From Argyresthia goedartella (lineage: Eukaryota > Arthropoda > Insecta > Lepidoptera > Argyresthiidae): a stretch of DNA of 64,000 nucleotides. Where the stretch lies: NCBI GenBank assembly GCA_949825045.1, contig OX463811.1, positions 124,001 to 188,000 of the forward strand. Reading direction: 5' to 3'. Below are positions 1-10,310 of the stretch, piece by piece. Below the pieces are notes generated by a model. The model saw nothing but the letters and a program-made list of their open reading frames with translations, searched no databases and was not told the DNA's origin. A program made the translations under genes and the position numbers. Position 1 is the first letter of the stretch, and the number at the start of each line of letters is the position of its first letter.

Positions 1-79
1 ATCACATTTATTCAAGGATGGCTAACTAGCCGTAAATAGCCTGTTTGTTTAGCCAACATCGAGACTATAAACTTTTAAC

Positions 80-200
80 TCTTGTTAGTCTCAGGGAATT
101 CTCTCGCACCTAAAAATGTTCCCTAGACTGTCTAACACTATACTACTGATGCCTGCGACATGCTTGTCAAATAGTACCATTACCCCCCCCCCCCCCAGGT
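80..200 (+). repeat. Outer copy of the motif that flanks the 53-bp array
   Basis: About 110 bp beginning near GGAATTCTCTC and ending in a C14 run (184-197). It resembles the segment at 1105-1216 on the same strand, and the reverse complement of 403-530. Shared words are ATGCCTGCG, ATGCTTG and GCTTGTCAAATA followed by poly-C. It is probably the edge of an interspersed element; I cannot name the family. Confidence 0.6.
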
Positions 201-402
201 ATTTCAACCATGAATCTAATAAGCCTAAACTCAATGGGTTTTATTCAAGGAGAAGCGAAAAATAAACTAAGTCTGAATAAATCGGTTTCTTAGTGAAAGT
301 CGCTCAGAATGATATCCATAACATATCCCTAAAATATAAGTACAACATTGTTAATAACATTGATTGGATGCTATAATTGTTTTTATATTATAATTATACC
401 TG

Positions 403-1216
403 GGGCGGGGGATTGTGCTAATATTTGACAAGCCTCGCACAAGCATATCGCAGGCTTCAGTTGTATAATATTGTGCAGTCTAGGACACTTTTCACACGTG
501 TGAGAGAATTTCCCTAAACCATTTTGGGCAAGCTAGCACACTTTTCACACGTGTGAGAGAATTTCCCTAAACCGTTTTGGGCATGCTAGCACACTTTTCA
601 CACGTGTGAGAGAATTTCCCTAAACCGTTTTGGGCAAGCTAGGACACTTTTCACACGTGTGAGAGAATTTCCCTAAACCGTTTTGGGCAGGCTAGGACAC
701 TTTTCACACGTGTGAGAGAATTTCCCTAAACCGTATTGGGCAGGCTAGGACACTTTTCACACGTGTGAGAGAATTTCCCTAAACCGTATTGGGCAAGCTA
801 GGACACTTTTCACACGGGTGAGAGAATTTCCCTAAACCGTTTTGGACAAGCTAGGACACTTTTCACACGTGTGAGAGAATTTCCCTAAACCGTTTTGGGC
901 AAGCTAGGACACTTTTCACACGTGTGAGAGAATTTCCCTAAACCGTTTTGGGCAGGCTAGGACACTTTTCACACGTGTGAGAGAATTTCCCTAAACCGTA
1001 TTGGGCAGGCTAGGACACTTTTCACACGTGTGAGAGAATTTCCCTAAACCGTATTGGACAAACTAGGTCACTTTGAAGGAAGGAGGGCCAACGCAGTGAT
1101 CTTTAGTGAGATTTACGGAATTCTCTCACACCTGTAAATGTTCCCAATACCATACTGCTGATGCCTGCGGTATGCTTGTGCGAGGCTTGTCAAATAGTAG
1201 CATTCCCCCCCCCCCC
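403..1216. mobile_element. Inverted-repeat-bounded element carrying a 53-bp minisatellite
   Basis: The left arm (about 403-465) is the reverse complement of the right arm (about 1150-1216), sharing GACAAGCCTCGCACAAGCAT with small differences. The outer edges are G-rich and C-rich respectively. The interior is the 53-bp array. Inverted subterminal repeats around a central tandem array are a known layout of non-autonomous Helitron-related elements (the DINE-1/HINE type). I see no clear terminal hairpin, so the class is only a suggestion. Confidence 0.5.
479..1068. repeat. 53-bp tandem array, about 11 copies
   Basis: CACTTTTCACACGTGTGAG recurs every 53 bp from 486 (539, 592, 645 and so on to 1016). 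Each unit contains the 10-bp palindrome CACACGTGTG with a central E-box, and then AGAATTTCCCTAAACCGT. One copy has CACACGGGTG. Copies differ mainly at TTTTGGGCA versus TATTGGGCA and at AAGC versus AGGC. Confidence 0.95.
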
Positions 1217-2384
1217 TGACCTAAAAGGTGTTTATCTACTTTAGGGGGACGTTGGGGACCAATTGTGAGCGACTCTCAGTGAGGCCGGCTTGCAGCAGTC
1301 TTTTTACAGCCGCCAAATGCAGATATAACGTGTCACCGAGATAAAAGATATAAGATATGATTACTCCCTTTAAAGACACTCTTTGCGCAATTCTAGTGTC
1401 GTAATCGTTTCATGTCTCTCTATGGTTCTTACTTATCAGAGCTCCCGCATTTCCATCATGTTTTTTTTATGGCGGCCACTGTTTCGCATTTTCGCAAAAT
1501 CTTTGATTCCGTTTTTGTTAGTAATGATGTATGGGAGGTATTGTAAAAGAATATATGGATTGATAAGGTATATGTAGAATAATAAAAGTCGTAAGTTTGA
1601 TACATAATTATGCTCAGTGTATGAAATAAACATCAATTACTATCATGAAACGTCGATTCGATTTTTCTCACGGCCGCACTTTGACTGCCTACAAATAAGT
1701 GAGGCATAATTGGATGGGCTATAAATAAGATCATAAAATCAGATAAACACATCAATAAATATGTGTCCACTTCTTATTTCAAAGCTTTAGATATAGTACT
1801 TTAGATGCTATCCAACATTCAGTAAACAACGGACAATAATTTTCGAAAATTATATAAATTGGGGATTAATTAGGCAGATAGCCAACAAGTTAAACGCGAT
1901 AAAAATACCACGCGGCCAAGTTGTGTAGTCAAGCACGACAAGGATATAGCCTGGCGGCAGGGTTCCCACTCAACATGGCCGAGTTGTATTTATATTGCGT
2001 TTAACAAGCCCGCTAGGGTATGAACATCGTCCATACACTTGGCTTTTTATAGGATGTGAAAATCGCGAGTTAAACTTCATTTAGCAGCTGCCAAAAGTGT
2101 GCTGCAAGGCGGCTTTAGAAATCAATTTGATCCGAGCAACTTGATTATTCACTTCTCCATCCAAAACGGTCGATCGCCCGGAACAAATTGACAAAAAACC
2201 CTGAGTTTTAGCTCGACTCCGACTCAGCTGCCACAGTAAGATATACATTACACTTGGAACGCCTTCATTTGACATGGGTTTCAACGCTGTTGTGATATTG
2301 GAGCCCATGTCCGCCACACACCCGGCCGGGATGCCTAGTGTGAGGCCGGCAGCAACATACAACCGCTAATGTGAAGTGACTCAC
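1217..2384. other. Intron or 3' region with no recognised gene
   Basis: AT-rich sequence with only short chance ORFs. If the minus-strand gene continues to the left, this is part of the intron after the exon at 2385-2494. I see no acceptor-plus-coding block here. CpG content is low, unlike the coding exons. Confidence 0.5.
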
Positions 2385-2494
2385 TGTGCCGCGCTCGGTG
2401 TCCGCCCAGCGCTCGTAGGCGCGCTCCCGCTTCAGCCACTCTTGGTACTTGTACCACCACTCCTCCCACTTCACGTAGTCCCCGAGCGTCAGCC
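2385..2494 (-). CDS. RS-domain gene, coding exon 11 (last seen); Trp/Tyr-rich
   Basis: 110 nt. The acceptor is TGCATGCTGCAG| at 2496-2495 and the donor is |GTGAGT at 2384. The exon starts with two bases that complete a Gly codon from the preceding exon and ends in phase 0. It encodes a highly charged aromatic segment with DYVKWEEWWYKYQEWLKRER at its core: five Trp and three Tyr in about 35 residues, probably a helix. GC at third codon positions is strong in this frame only. No database family comes to mind. The next exon lies outside the window or was not recognised in 1-2384. Confidence 0.8.
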
Positions 2495-3375
2495 CTGCAG
2501 CATGCAATCATATTACATATATATATATACACATACAATACTCATCGGGAGAAGCTTCCAGACGTTGGTGGGTCTGGACGACACATGGTACCGCATGGAG
2601 GGTGTGCTGTGTAAATGTACGTGTGTGGGTCAATGGCTGTTTCGAGAGATAGAATTGATTTAAATGGGCGTTTCTCCAAAGGCTGAGGCACCTTTCATAT
2701 TAACTGTCGAAAATCATGAATTTCGACAGTGATGAAACGGGTTTTGATCGATAGTTCTTTTACAAACAAATACTTATGTGTAATAATAAATTTCTAAAAC
2801 TTTTCGAAAAATCCGACTTCGACCTTGAACTTTTTTGAATTTTGAACTCAGATTTCTCGCCAACGATATCGTTTTATATATTCATTCATGACACATGTGT
2901 TTGAATAATGAACTCTATCGGTCTCATCCCCTCTGGCCGCCGCCGCACCCGCAGCCGCAGGTGGCCGCAGGTATCAAGCTTATTCTAACAACGGTCGGGT
3001 CTGCCGCCAGTCTCCATTCAACAATGTTAGAACCCTTTTGGCTTATGTTTTTTTAATTACTAGAACTCTTAATTTTTCATACATTTTCGAATTCATAACC
3101 AATTCCTAAGGTTGAAAATCTGGTGGAATATCACCAGTCCAATTATGGGTGATCCTACATTGAAGAGCGTAGTTTTAAAACGCAAGTTGCCAGATCACGG
3201 ACAATTTACAATTTGCTATGAATTCATACTTTTTTCTTCCAAAATATGACGTATAATTAAAGTCAGTAAAATCGACTCTGCTCATGATTCTCAACAAAAT
3301 AGTTTCTCATTATGCGTTTATTCATTGACACGTAGTACAGTTAGGAACTACGACGATAATAGTAGTATATGTGAC

Positions 3376-3480
3376 TGCTACATAATGGAGGGCATTAACA
3401 CTCGAGAGTGGGTTTATGAAACGAGCCGAAGACGAGTTTCATAATATCACTCGAGAGTTTTAATGCCCTCCATTATGTAC
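3376..3480. repeat. Long palindrome (about 45-bp arms)
   Basis: TACATAATGGAGGGCATTAA near 3382 is matched by its reverse complement TTAATGCCCTCCATTATGTA ending near 3480. The arms extend inward through CTCGAGAG and GTTTATGAAAC-like sequence, with a loop of about 15 bp. Half of the same palindrome occurs at 50240-50325, so it is a dispersed element and not unique. Confidence 0.8.
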
Positions 3481-3495
3481 AGTTACATTCACTAG

Positions 3496-3815
3496 TTTAT
3501 CTACACACATATCACAAGCTCTCTTTGATGTGTTCAGGCACCGCATGTTCGACCGGCACTGTGGCATTGATCATTGCTCTTGTTTAGATTGTTCAGTAGT
3601 ACCAACTTCACAGACAAACTAGGGGCTGCACTCAGGCGGGCGTCGGCGTTCCAAATTTGAATGTCATAATTTGACAAATTTTGGTACATTATGGTCATTA
3701 TGTACAAAATTTCAGATAACAGATGATTTTTTACCAAATAGTTTTACATTATGCTGGTCTTAACGTGCGGTTTTTAGACGCAGTGAAGAGGGGTTATGAT
3801 ACGTGTGTAGATAAA
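3496..3815 (-). mobile_element. MITE with TATCTACACAC inverted termini
   Basis: About 318 bp between TTATCTACACACATATCAC and TGATACGTGTGTAGATAA. Further copies lie at 49560-49865 (end rearranged), 49923-50243 and 45110-45299 (truncated). Internal landmarks shared by the copies are GCGGGCGTCGGCGTT, AAGTTGGTACTAC and GACCATAATG in the respective orientations. No coding capacity. A PIF/Harbinger-like 3-bp target (TTA/TAA) is possible but not proven. Confidence 0.75.
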
Positions 3816-4225
3816 CAAATTAATAATTTAACCGAGTATGCGAGTCTTGCAGTAGCTGTCTCCTGTCACATTAACCTTCTGTCACCTATTCATATCTACA
3901 AATATACGCAAAATAATAGAGTAACCCCCTTCACTTAAGACCTTAGTATTTATTCGTAAAGTTTACTAATTCAGTTTGTGTTGAAAATATATTAAGTTCT
4001 CCACGGGCGCCGGGCGTCGGGCGTCGGGCCGCCTGGTGTGTCTCTCGTCTCCTCTCCTCTCTCGGCTCGAACCCCCACAAGGCCTTCACTACTCAACGAC
4101 CCAATCTAATTTTGAGCGCATCACGATTATTAATTAATTTTTAATTATTAATAAAACTCAAAATCTATAACGGGAAAATGACTGCTTTTGCATTCCATGA
4201 CCGTTGTGAGGTTAAGGGTCAGTAT

Positions 4226-4420
4226 AGAACATTATACAGGTGACGTAGCCGACCAAATTTTGGGGAATGTTAGTGAATAACTTTCAAATGTAATGACATT
4301 GTTTGAGTGATCCTCAGTACATTGACCCGATCAGCTGATTACAAGTTACTACGGGAGACCCAAAATATTTTTCCTTCACGAGCATGTTCCTTAGGGAAAG
4401 CTGTTCATAACAATGTCTGA
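4226..4420 (-). mobile_element. Diverged copy of the TA-flanked MITE
   Basis: Begins TACAGGTGACGTAG near 4227 and shares CAGTACATTGACCCGATCAG with the better copy at 15650-15917, in opposite orientation. One end is eroded. Confidence 0.5.
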
Positions 4421-4432
4421 GTGAGTACCCAC

Positions 4433-4560
4433 CTCGCAGGTAGCCGCGCTTCTTGTAGTAGTCGTACCTCACGGTGACGTCGTCCCAGGAGGGCAGGCCG
4501 GCCGGCGCCGCCGCCAGCAGCTCCTCCGGGTAGCTGCCGACCGGCGCCGCCTCCAGCGAC
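4433..4560 (-). CDS. RS-domain gene, coding exon 10
   Basis: 128 nt, with acceptor ATGCACCCGCAG| at 4562-4561 and donor |GTGGGT at 4432. The first G completes a Glu codon (GA|G) from the exon at 4988-5137, and the last G opens the Gly codon finished in the exon at 2385-2494. It encodes an Ala/Pro-rich stretch followed by SWDDVTVRYDYYKKRGYLR, which merges directly into the aromatic segment of the next exon. Third-position GC is near total in this frame. Family not recognised. Confidence 0.82.
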
Positions 4561-4987
4561 CTGCGGGTGCATCACCGTTATATGTTCAACTGTTCATCTA
4601 CACACATATGACGTATGATTCGGTATTCGGCCTCGAACGTTTGTAAGTACATGGCTCTGCCTTCGCACTCACATTTCTGTTCTATATTGTTCTCTGTCGG
4701 TAGTGAACGTTCACGGTCGGTAATTTTGAAAAGTATGTCATGGATGTCTAACAAAATCTTTATCTGTTGATTGCTCGCCTTCTCTTCTCACACTCTCTTC
4801 CCTTCTCTGTTTTATTTTTTGAATGCTTGGTTCGGCTTTCGGCCTCTAAGTTTTTTGATCACTCAACTCGTTCTTCGCGCTAGCACTCACGATGTGAGCT
4901 ATAACATTTGTTTAGTAACTTCAACATTCACATTAACAAAATTAGTTGCATGTCTCGGCCTTCGTCCTCTTATCGGTCTGCACTCAC
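4561..4987 (-). other. Intron between coding exons 9 and 10
   Basis: About 430 bp, AT-rich and unremarkable. It contains the reverse-strand start of a MITE terminus (TCTACACACATATGACG near 4595) and a TC-rich stretch near 4780-4815. No other structure seen. Confidence 0.55.
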
Positions 4988-5137
4988 TCTGCCTGTCCGG
5001 CGCCGTGCTCTCCCTCGATGTGCACGCTCAGTCCGGCGCCGTGCTCGCGCCGTGTGATGCGCATGTTCATATTCTGTTGGGAGTTGCGCGCGATGGACCA
5101 CTGCGCCATCTTGCCGAATCGCTCCGACAGCGTTAGT
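4988..5137 (-). CDS. RS-domain gene, coding exon 9
   Basis: 150 nt, with acceptor CCCTGTTCCGCAG| at 5139-5138 and donor |GTGAGT at 4987. The phase is one base in, two bases out. It completes an Arg codon (AG|A) from the previous exon and opens the Glu codon (GA|G) of the next. It encodes LTLSERFGKMAQWSIAR, then a Met/Asn patch (NMNMRITRREH) and a His/Gly/Glu-rich tail. The SERFGKMAQWS segment looks conserved and is not low complexity, so it should be the best search query for the family. The opposite-strand ORFs here are shadows. Confidence 0.85.
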
Positions 5138-5732
5138 CTGCGGAACAGGGAAACACAATCAATATCAATTAAATTAAATTACACGGGTTGGCAGAAGCAC
5201 CGCTGTCGTTGTGTTCCTTCGAAAAGGAGGAGGTTTCCAATTCGTCTGGTTTTTCTGTGTGTTTTGTTACGCGATTACTCCGTCAATTATGAACCTATTT
5301 TGATGATTCTTGTTTTGATTGGTGGGTCATACTTCAGAGCTGGTCTCATACAAATTTTATCAAAATTCATTTAACTCTTTTTGAAAAATCAAGAAATACA
5401 AAAAAATAATACACGATGACGTTTCAATAAAGTGTAAAGATTTTTTAAACTCTAATGTTTGTCTGAGTGTGTTAACATAAACATTTATTGTACACATTGT
5501 TTCTGGCTCCACTCTAGGATGTATACCGTGTTGTGGGAGTCAGAAGCAGAGTCAACACTTACATATAAACATCCGAGAGCTGGGGATTCTCACCTCCCAG
5601 CCGGGCCTCGTGTCTTTCGCTCGGGAGGCTGAGGGAGGGCGTCGGTCGCCTCATCGGAGGTGTGTGTGCTTGTGTACGCATGTCTCTAACGTCTGCGTGT
5701 GAGTCTGTCTGTGTGTGCGTGCGAGCGCTCAC
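5138..5732 (-). other. Intron between coding exons 8 and 9; SINE body fragment
   Basis: AT-rich intron. Positions 5480-5580 resemble the body of the SINE copies at 13355-13470 and 13545-13680, sharing GTTTCTGGCTCCAC, GTGTTGTGGGAGTCAGAA and ACATATAAACATCC. A TG/CG-rich patch at 5660-5730 lies next to the donor. Nothing else recognised. Confidence 0.55.
5480..5580 (-). mobile_element. SINE body fragment
   Basis: Diverged copy of the SINE tail seen twice near 13.4-13.7 kb, without the tRNA-like head. Supported only by this similarity inside the window. Confidence 0.5.
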
Positions 5733-6005
5733 CTCTGCGGCTGCTTGTCGGAGCTGGCGTCGCTCACGCCGTCGCTGTCGCTGTCGTTGAGCGCGGCGGC
5801 GATGGCGCCGGGCGACACGCCGCGCGGGGGGGGCCCTGCCGGGCGCGGGCGCAGCGGCGCGGCGCTCGCCCTCGCGCTTGATGCGCGGCGCGGCGGGGGC
5901 GGGGGCGGGGGCCGGGGGGGCGGGCGCGCCGGGCGGCGGGGCGGGCGGCGCTCCGGGCGGGGGCGGGCGCGCCACGCCGAGCTGGGAGCGCTGCCACTCC
6001 AGCAC
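5733..6005 (-). CDS. RS-domain gene, coding exon 8; Pro/Ala-rich, apparent +1 frameshift
   Basis: 273 nt, with acceptor TCAATCCCCGCAG| at 6007-6006 and donor |GTGAGC at 5732. It enters in phase 0 with VLEWQRSQLGVARPPPPGAP, then Pro/Ala repeats and RIKREGERR. It must leave with two bases (AG|), preceded by an acidic patch, LNDSDSDGVSDASSDKQPQ. Those two segments are in different frames. Entering phase 0 and leaving with two bases needs a length of 2 modulo 3, but 273 is 0 modulo 3. A single surplus base explains this, and the G8 run at 5826-5833 is the natural place: one G fewer joins the frames smoothly. An assembly homopolymer error is more likely than a real lesion, because every other exon is clean. 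The G7 run near 5913-5919 is a second possible site. Confidence 0.78.
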
Positions 6006-6287
6006 CTGCGGGGATTGAACGACTCCAACAACATGTTTCAACATTATAACGGCTTCCGAAAGAAAAATTAGCCGTGACGGTATAGCAGTGAATTGTAGGA
6101 GCAAGCGAGACAAAACTATCTTCTGTTTCGCTCGCTCCTTGCAATGCAAATGCAAAAACGATATAAAGACACTATCCAACATATGAAAGTACTCACACCG
6201 ACACAAAGAGCAGGACTACCTGTAACTGCAATGGAAATGCCAATTGTAAAGAAGTTCCGCCCAAAACAGACGATCCAAGAACGAATT

Positions 6288-6722
6288 CTATAGCATTCGT
6301 GTCACTCGGACCGCGATGGAGTTGTATAGCACTCGTGTCACTCAGACCGCGATGGAGTTGTATAGCAGTCGTGTCACTCGGACCGCGATGGAGTTGTATA
6401 GCATTCGTGTCACTCGGACCGCGATGGAGTTGTATAGCATTCGTGTCACTCGGACCGCGATGGAGTTGTATAGCACTCGTGTCACTCAGACCGCGATGGA
6501 GTTGTATAGCACTCTTGTCACTCGGACCGCGATGGAGTTGTATAGCATTCGTGACACTCGGACCGCGATGGAGTTGAATAGCACCCGTGTCACTCAGACC
6601 GCGATGGAGTTGTATAGCATTCGTGTCACTCGGACCGCGATGGAGTTGAATAGCACCCGTGTCACTCAGACCGCGATGGAGTTGTATAGCATTCGTGTCA
6701 CTCAGACCGCGATGGAGTTAAA
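6288..6722. repeat. 36-bp tandem array, about 12 copies
   Basis: GTCACTCGGACCGCGATGGA recurs every 36 bp from 6301 to 6697. Variants alternate CTCGGACC/CTCAGACC, AGCATTCGT/AGCACTCGT and TTGTATAG/TTGAATAG. The period is a multiple of three, so two plus-strand frames stay open; this is periodicity and not coding. Confidence 0.97.
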
Positions 6723-7209
6723 CACACTTCAGCATAGTAAGAAACGGAACTAACTGACCTCCTCCTAGGCTGCATACTAAACTATTATCCACTCAGCTGT
6801 GGGCCCATCAACAGATGATAGATTATTTTTCATAGGTTTTGGGGGCAAATGTTTGTTTAATGAGAACGGATGTTTGTACCCTAGTCATGATTGTTTATCT
6901 ATCTAAGTATAATATTTATCTATATAAGTATGAGTATCGTTGTCTAGTACCCAAGATACAGGGAATCCTAGTTTGGGGCTAGATCAATGTAAATAGTGTT
7001 CAAGGTATATTATATATTATTATTATTATTATTATGTATATTACATAATAATAATACCCACCCACCCACAGGCGAGTGTGCACGCTGACCAAGGAGTGCG
7101 TAAATAACGAAACAAGTCGGGTCAGCCTGCATGATAACCTAGTGCGCAGGCTGACTCTGCTAATTTCGATATGTACTGTATTGTTTAGAACATAAGCGTG
7201 TGAGTTACA

Positions 7210-9130
7210 CGCGGGCATTTTGACAGATGTCATGATTTTCTACATGACATCTGGAGTTCATCTAAACTCTGATGTTTTATCCCGTAGAATTCTGACAGCT
7301 ATCATTTTTTGGACATGTCAGAGATTACAAACCTTTTTGGCCGGGCACATTTTTCAATTTCAATACGAGTCTGAACATCTGAGTGAATGTATCCATTTTT
7401 AAGTGCGGCGCTCGTAATTAAAAGGGGATTTACGGCGAGTGATAATTACGTCCCTTTTAATCACAAACAGTAAAAAACTACAAGTAAAGAAAACATATTT
7501 TTACTAAAATCTCTAATCATCATTTATACTAATATCACTTTCTTCATCATCATCATCGTCATCATCATCATCATCATCATCATCGCTGACATGAATTATT
7601 AAAGTGTCTGCGACTGTATCAATCACATTGTCGAGGATGACGGTTTGATTGATACACCACGAGGACGCTTCTTTCTGTCTCTTGTGCTCTGTCACATAGT
7701 CAGATGGGGCGGGGCTGCTTCCCGGGAAGGGCCAGGCTGTGGCTCCATGACGTTTATAACAATCAACGAACAATCACAACTAGAAAAAACTTAACAGAAT
7801 AACAGACACTTAACTAATTTAACAAGATAATAACAACAAATAGCAGCAAACACCGAGAACACATGAGCGCATTGGTATGTCTTTGCTGAAATCTACCAAC
7901 ATAATTTGTTCGCCATATACCTACTTCGTAGCGTAGAATCACATTCCAAATGTTAAATAATTCTGCATCCCTCTGACAAAGCAGGTCTTTTGAGTGCACA
8001 CATTTAAATTATTCGCTGTGGGACTGTGAAGTGTTAAGTGTTAAGTAGTGTCCAATGGAGCACAACACTGACAGCTAAACGTCGATAGCCACAGAACAAA
8101 TATTACTCTCACGTCAACTGTAGTACCTTTTTTACGTTTGTATCAAGTATCGGGTTTCGAATTTGTGCTTAAAATTGCGAAATAAAACCACAAAATGTAT
8201 TCGCTGATGATTGTGCGGGAACTTTAAACTGAGCTTCTAAGGAGAAATGCATCAGTAGCTGGAAAAAAGCTCATGTGATAGAAAGGTAAACATGTTAAGA
8301 ATTCGAGGTAATGTTTCGTTTTTTTCTTCTCAAATTGATGAAATTCATTTACAACAATGTGGTTTCTGTTCAAGATTATTAAGACATTATCAAGGGTATT
8401 AAGACATTCCAGAAGACCATCCTGATGTATAGTGCCCTCAGATACATACCGAGATATCAACGCTGATACACCACTTCATAACATAAGCAAATCTCATCAA
8501 ATTATGATAAACAGTATCTGATCGTAAATCTATTTACCTTAATATCGATTTATCTTAATCCTAAATGATGCCTTTCATTGAAATACAATGCGCACAGCCG
8601 CGAACCAGTACCGATGCATTACTTGCCTTACAAGGCACTTTCCCACAGTATTCTTCGTGAGAAATTGGCAGTTTTGCGCCCTATTGTGTGAAGCATCTCT
8701 GTTTAGTAGAAACTGGTTATTGGGCGTGAAACAGTCGAATTTGCTGTCCCGACGCTGTTAACTAAACAGCGAGTGAAGGCTGAAGGGGAGGAGGGGCGCC
8801 GGGGACGTGGCTACTCGCAAAAAAATAGAATATACTCCTATTTGCCTCACTTCGCTGATTACTGATTAGTAATCACTCACACTTAACACTGGCTGTTCAG
8901 ACGTTGCTAGCATTTTACACTTCACAGCCACACTTAACATCTGCACTTTACACTAATCAAAATGAATACAATAATAATTGTCCTCATAAAGAACCTTATG
9001 ATATCTGAAATGTCAGAATTCTACGGAATAAAAAATCAGAGTGTAGGTGTCACTATTATTGTCATTTTCAAAATTGTTGACACCTGTCAAAATCAAGACA
9101 TCTTGTCATACCGGAGAGATGTCAACAGCG
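7210..9130. mobile_element. Segment bounded by inverted repeats; decayed DNA transposon candidate
   Basis: TGTCAGAATTCTACGG at about 9015 is the reverse complement of CCGTAGAATTCTGACA at about 7285. Similarity extends over about 90 bp on both sides, including GACATCTGTCAAAAT versus GACACCTGTCAAAAT at the outer ends. Inside is a second weaker inverted pair built on AGTGTTAAGTG (8030s versus 8880-8950). A minus ORF at 7513-7773 (86 codons) ends in a 13-residue Asp run made by an ATC microsatellite. I cannot recognise a transposase. Confidence 0.45.
7542..7585. repeat. (ATC)n microsatellite
   Basis: Near-uninterrupted CAT/ATC triplets. On the minus strand they read as poly-Asp in the 86-codon ORF at 7513-7773. 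Confidence 0.95.
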
Positions 9131-9489
9131 CGATCTATAACATAGTGCACAGTGCCATCTGTCGGTGTAGTGTCAAACTAAATACACATACCATTGGGAA
9201 ATAAAAATCTGCACTTCAAAAATAGTGATTTGCAACGCAAATATCAGGGCAAAGTACTGCGATGAAGGGTAAAGGGGGTGAGCGAAGCCAAGCCCCCTTT
9301 ATCCGTGTTAGGTTGAACATGTAAGAACAACAAAAAATACTTAAAACATAAACTTAAGTAGAAATTAAATATTTAAAACATAAAAAGTGTTTTTGTTGAT
9401 CCTTTTTTGCTGTGCAAATCAGTATTTTTGATGTGCGATTAAATACTAGCCCATACCATTAAGTTGAACATTAAGTAAACATGGCATAC

Positions 9490-9619
9490 CTTCTCCTCCC
9501 TGGTGCGCTTGCTAGCCTCCCTGGCCTGCAGCAGGGCTCGTGTGGGGCGCGTCACCCCGGGCGCCGCGGGGAGGGGCGGGCGCGGGCGTGCGGGGCGCGG
9601 GCCGGGCGGCGGAGGCCTG
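9490..9619 (-). CDS. RS-domain gene, coding exon 7; NAGNAG acceptor
   Basis: 130 nt, with acceptor CTGTCTGCCAAG| at 9621-9620 and donor |GTATGC at 9489. A second AG three bases on (CAAGCAG) gives an alternative start at 9616. Both keep frame and change Ser-Arg to Arg. The exon is one base in and phase 0 out. It encodes a Pro/Arg-rich stretch followed by TRPTRALLQAREASKRTREEK, probably helical, which runs into VLEWQRSQLG of the next exon. The alternative frames contain a stop (TAG inside GGCTAGC) or have poor codon bias. Confidence 0.82.
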
Positions 9620-9683
9620 CTTGGCAGACAGGACAGGTAGAGGTCAACAACACGACACAGTAGCGCGCCCGGCTGCTGTGTGC

Positions 9684-9731
9684 TAGTCAGCTAGTCAGCT
9701 AGTCAGCTAGTCAGCTAGTCAGCTAGTCAGC
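9684..9731. repeat. 8-bp microsatellite (AGCTAGTC)n
   Basis: Six uninterrupted copies of AGCTAGTC, ending in CAGCC. Confidence 0.95.
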
Positions 9732-10310
9732 CCCAGACATAGCCCCGTAACTCTCGAGTGCGAGAGAGCGCGCCATATAACCCGGCATGCTCAGAGTTTG
9801 TGATCCGACTTGCCGCGAGAGAAAACTTGAACTATAGTTAGCAAGTCAACTGTATCATAATTTCGTATTAACACGGCAAATTACTACAAAAAATATTATA
9901 AAAATAGTTTATTAACCCCAAAACTAACGTCATTTTATACAAGTTTACTTAAAAAAAACTCAAAAAAGGGTTCTCAATTTGGTTGTAGGTTTTTTATTTT
10001 TTAATGTTTGTTACCTCAAAACTCGTACTATTCATGATACGATTTCAAAAATCCTTTTTTTATTTTAAAAGGATGACCTTCCAGTTTGGACCCATTTTTT
10101 GAAAATTAGAAGTCGGACCAGTAGTTCGATTTCTAAAGAAAAAAATCTGGAATTATGGAGTCATTCAGGTAAACGAAATTGCGTATTATTGCTTTACTGT
10201 GACTTATCAATATTTTCAATAATTACCGTATATTCGTTTATGTCATGTAAAACGTGTGTACTTGACTCTCAGACAGACAGATTTCGTAGCATTGTTTTCG
10301 TGTATTTTGA

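Larger units (their letters stand above)
2495..4432 (-). other. Intron between coding exons 10 and 11; MITEs
   Basis: Holds a perfect-looking palindrome (3376-3480), a MITE (3496-3815) and a diverged copy of the TA-flanked MITE (about 4226-4420). The stretch 2500-3370 and the part from 3816 to 4225 show no gene, tandem array or recognised repeat. The CCGC-rich patch near 2935-2985 has no usable splice sites. Confidence 0.6.
6006..9489 (-). other. Intron between coding exons 7 and 8; 36-bp array and a DNA-transposon-like segment
   Basis: Contains the 36-bp array (6288-6722), an AT-rich patch with (TTA)n near 7010-7035, and a segment bounded by inverted repeats (about 7210-9130). It also has a copy of the repeat with GGGTGAGCGAAGC (9260-9350, also near 14803-14870). 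Remaining stretches show only short chance ORFs. Confidence 0.6.

Noticed and set aside
2926..3000. GC-rich patch as another exon
   Set aside because: No acceptor/donor pair in a compatible phase.
4771..5374. Plus-strand frames of 121 and 142 codons
   Set aside because: They overlap the minus-strand exon at 4988-5137, which explains the local GC-rich openness.
5559..6206. 215-codon minus frame as a stand-alone gene
   Set aside because: It runs through both splice sites of the exon at 5733-6005; only its first half in the exon is coding, and the frame changes after the G8 run.
6299..6753. Two overlapping plus-strand frames of 92 and 145 codons
   Set aside because: 36-bp array artefact.
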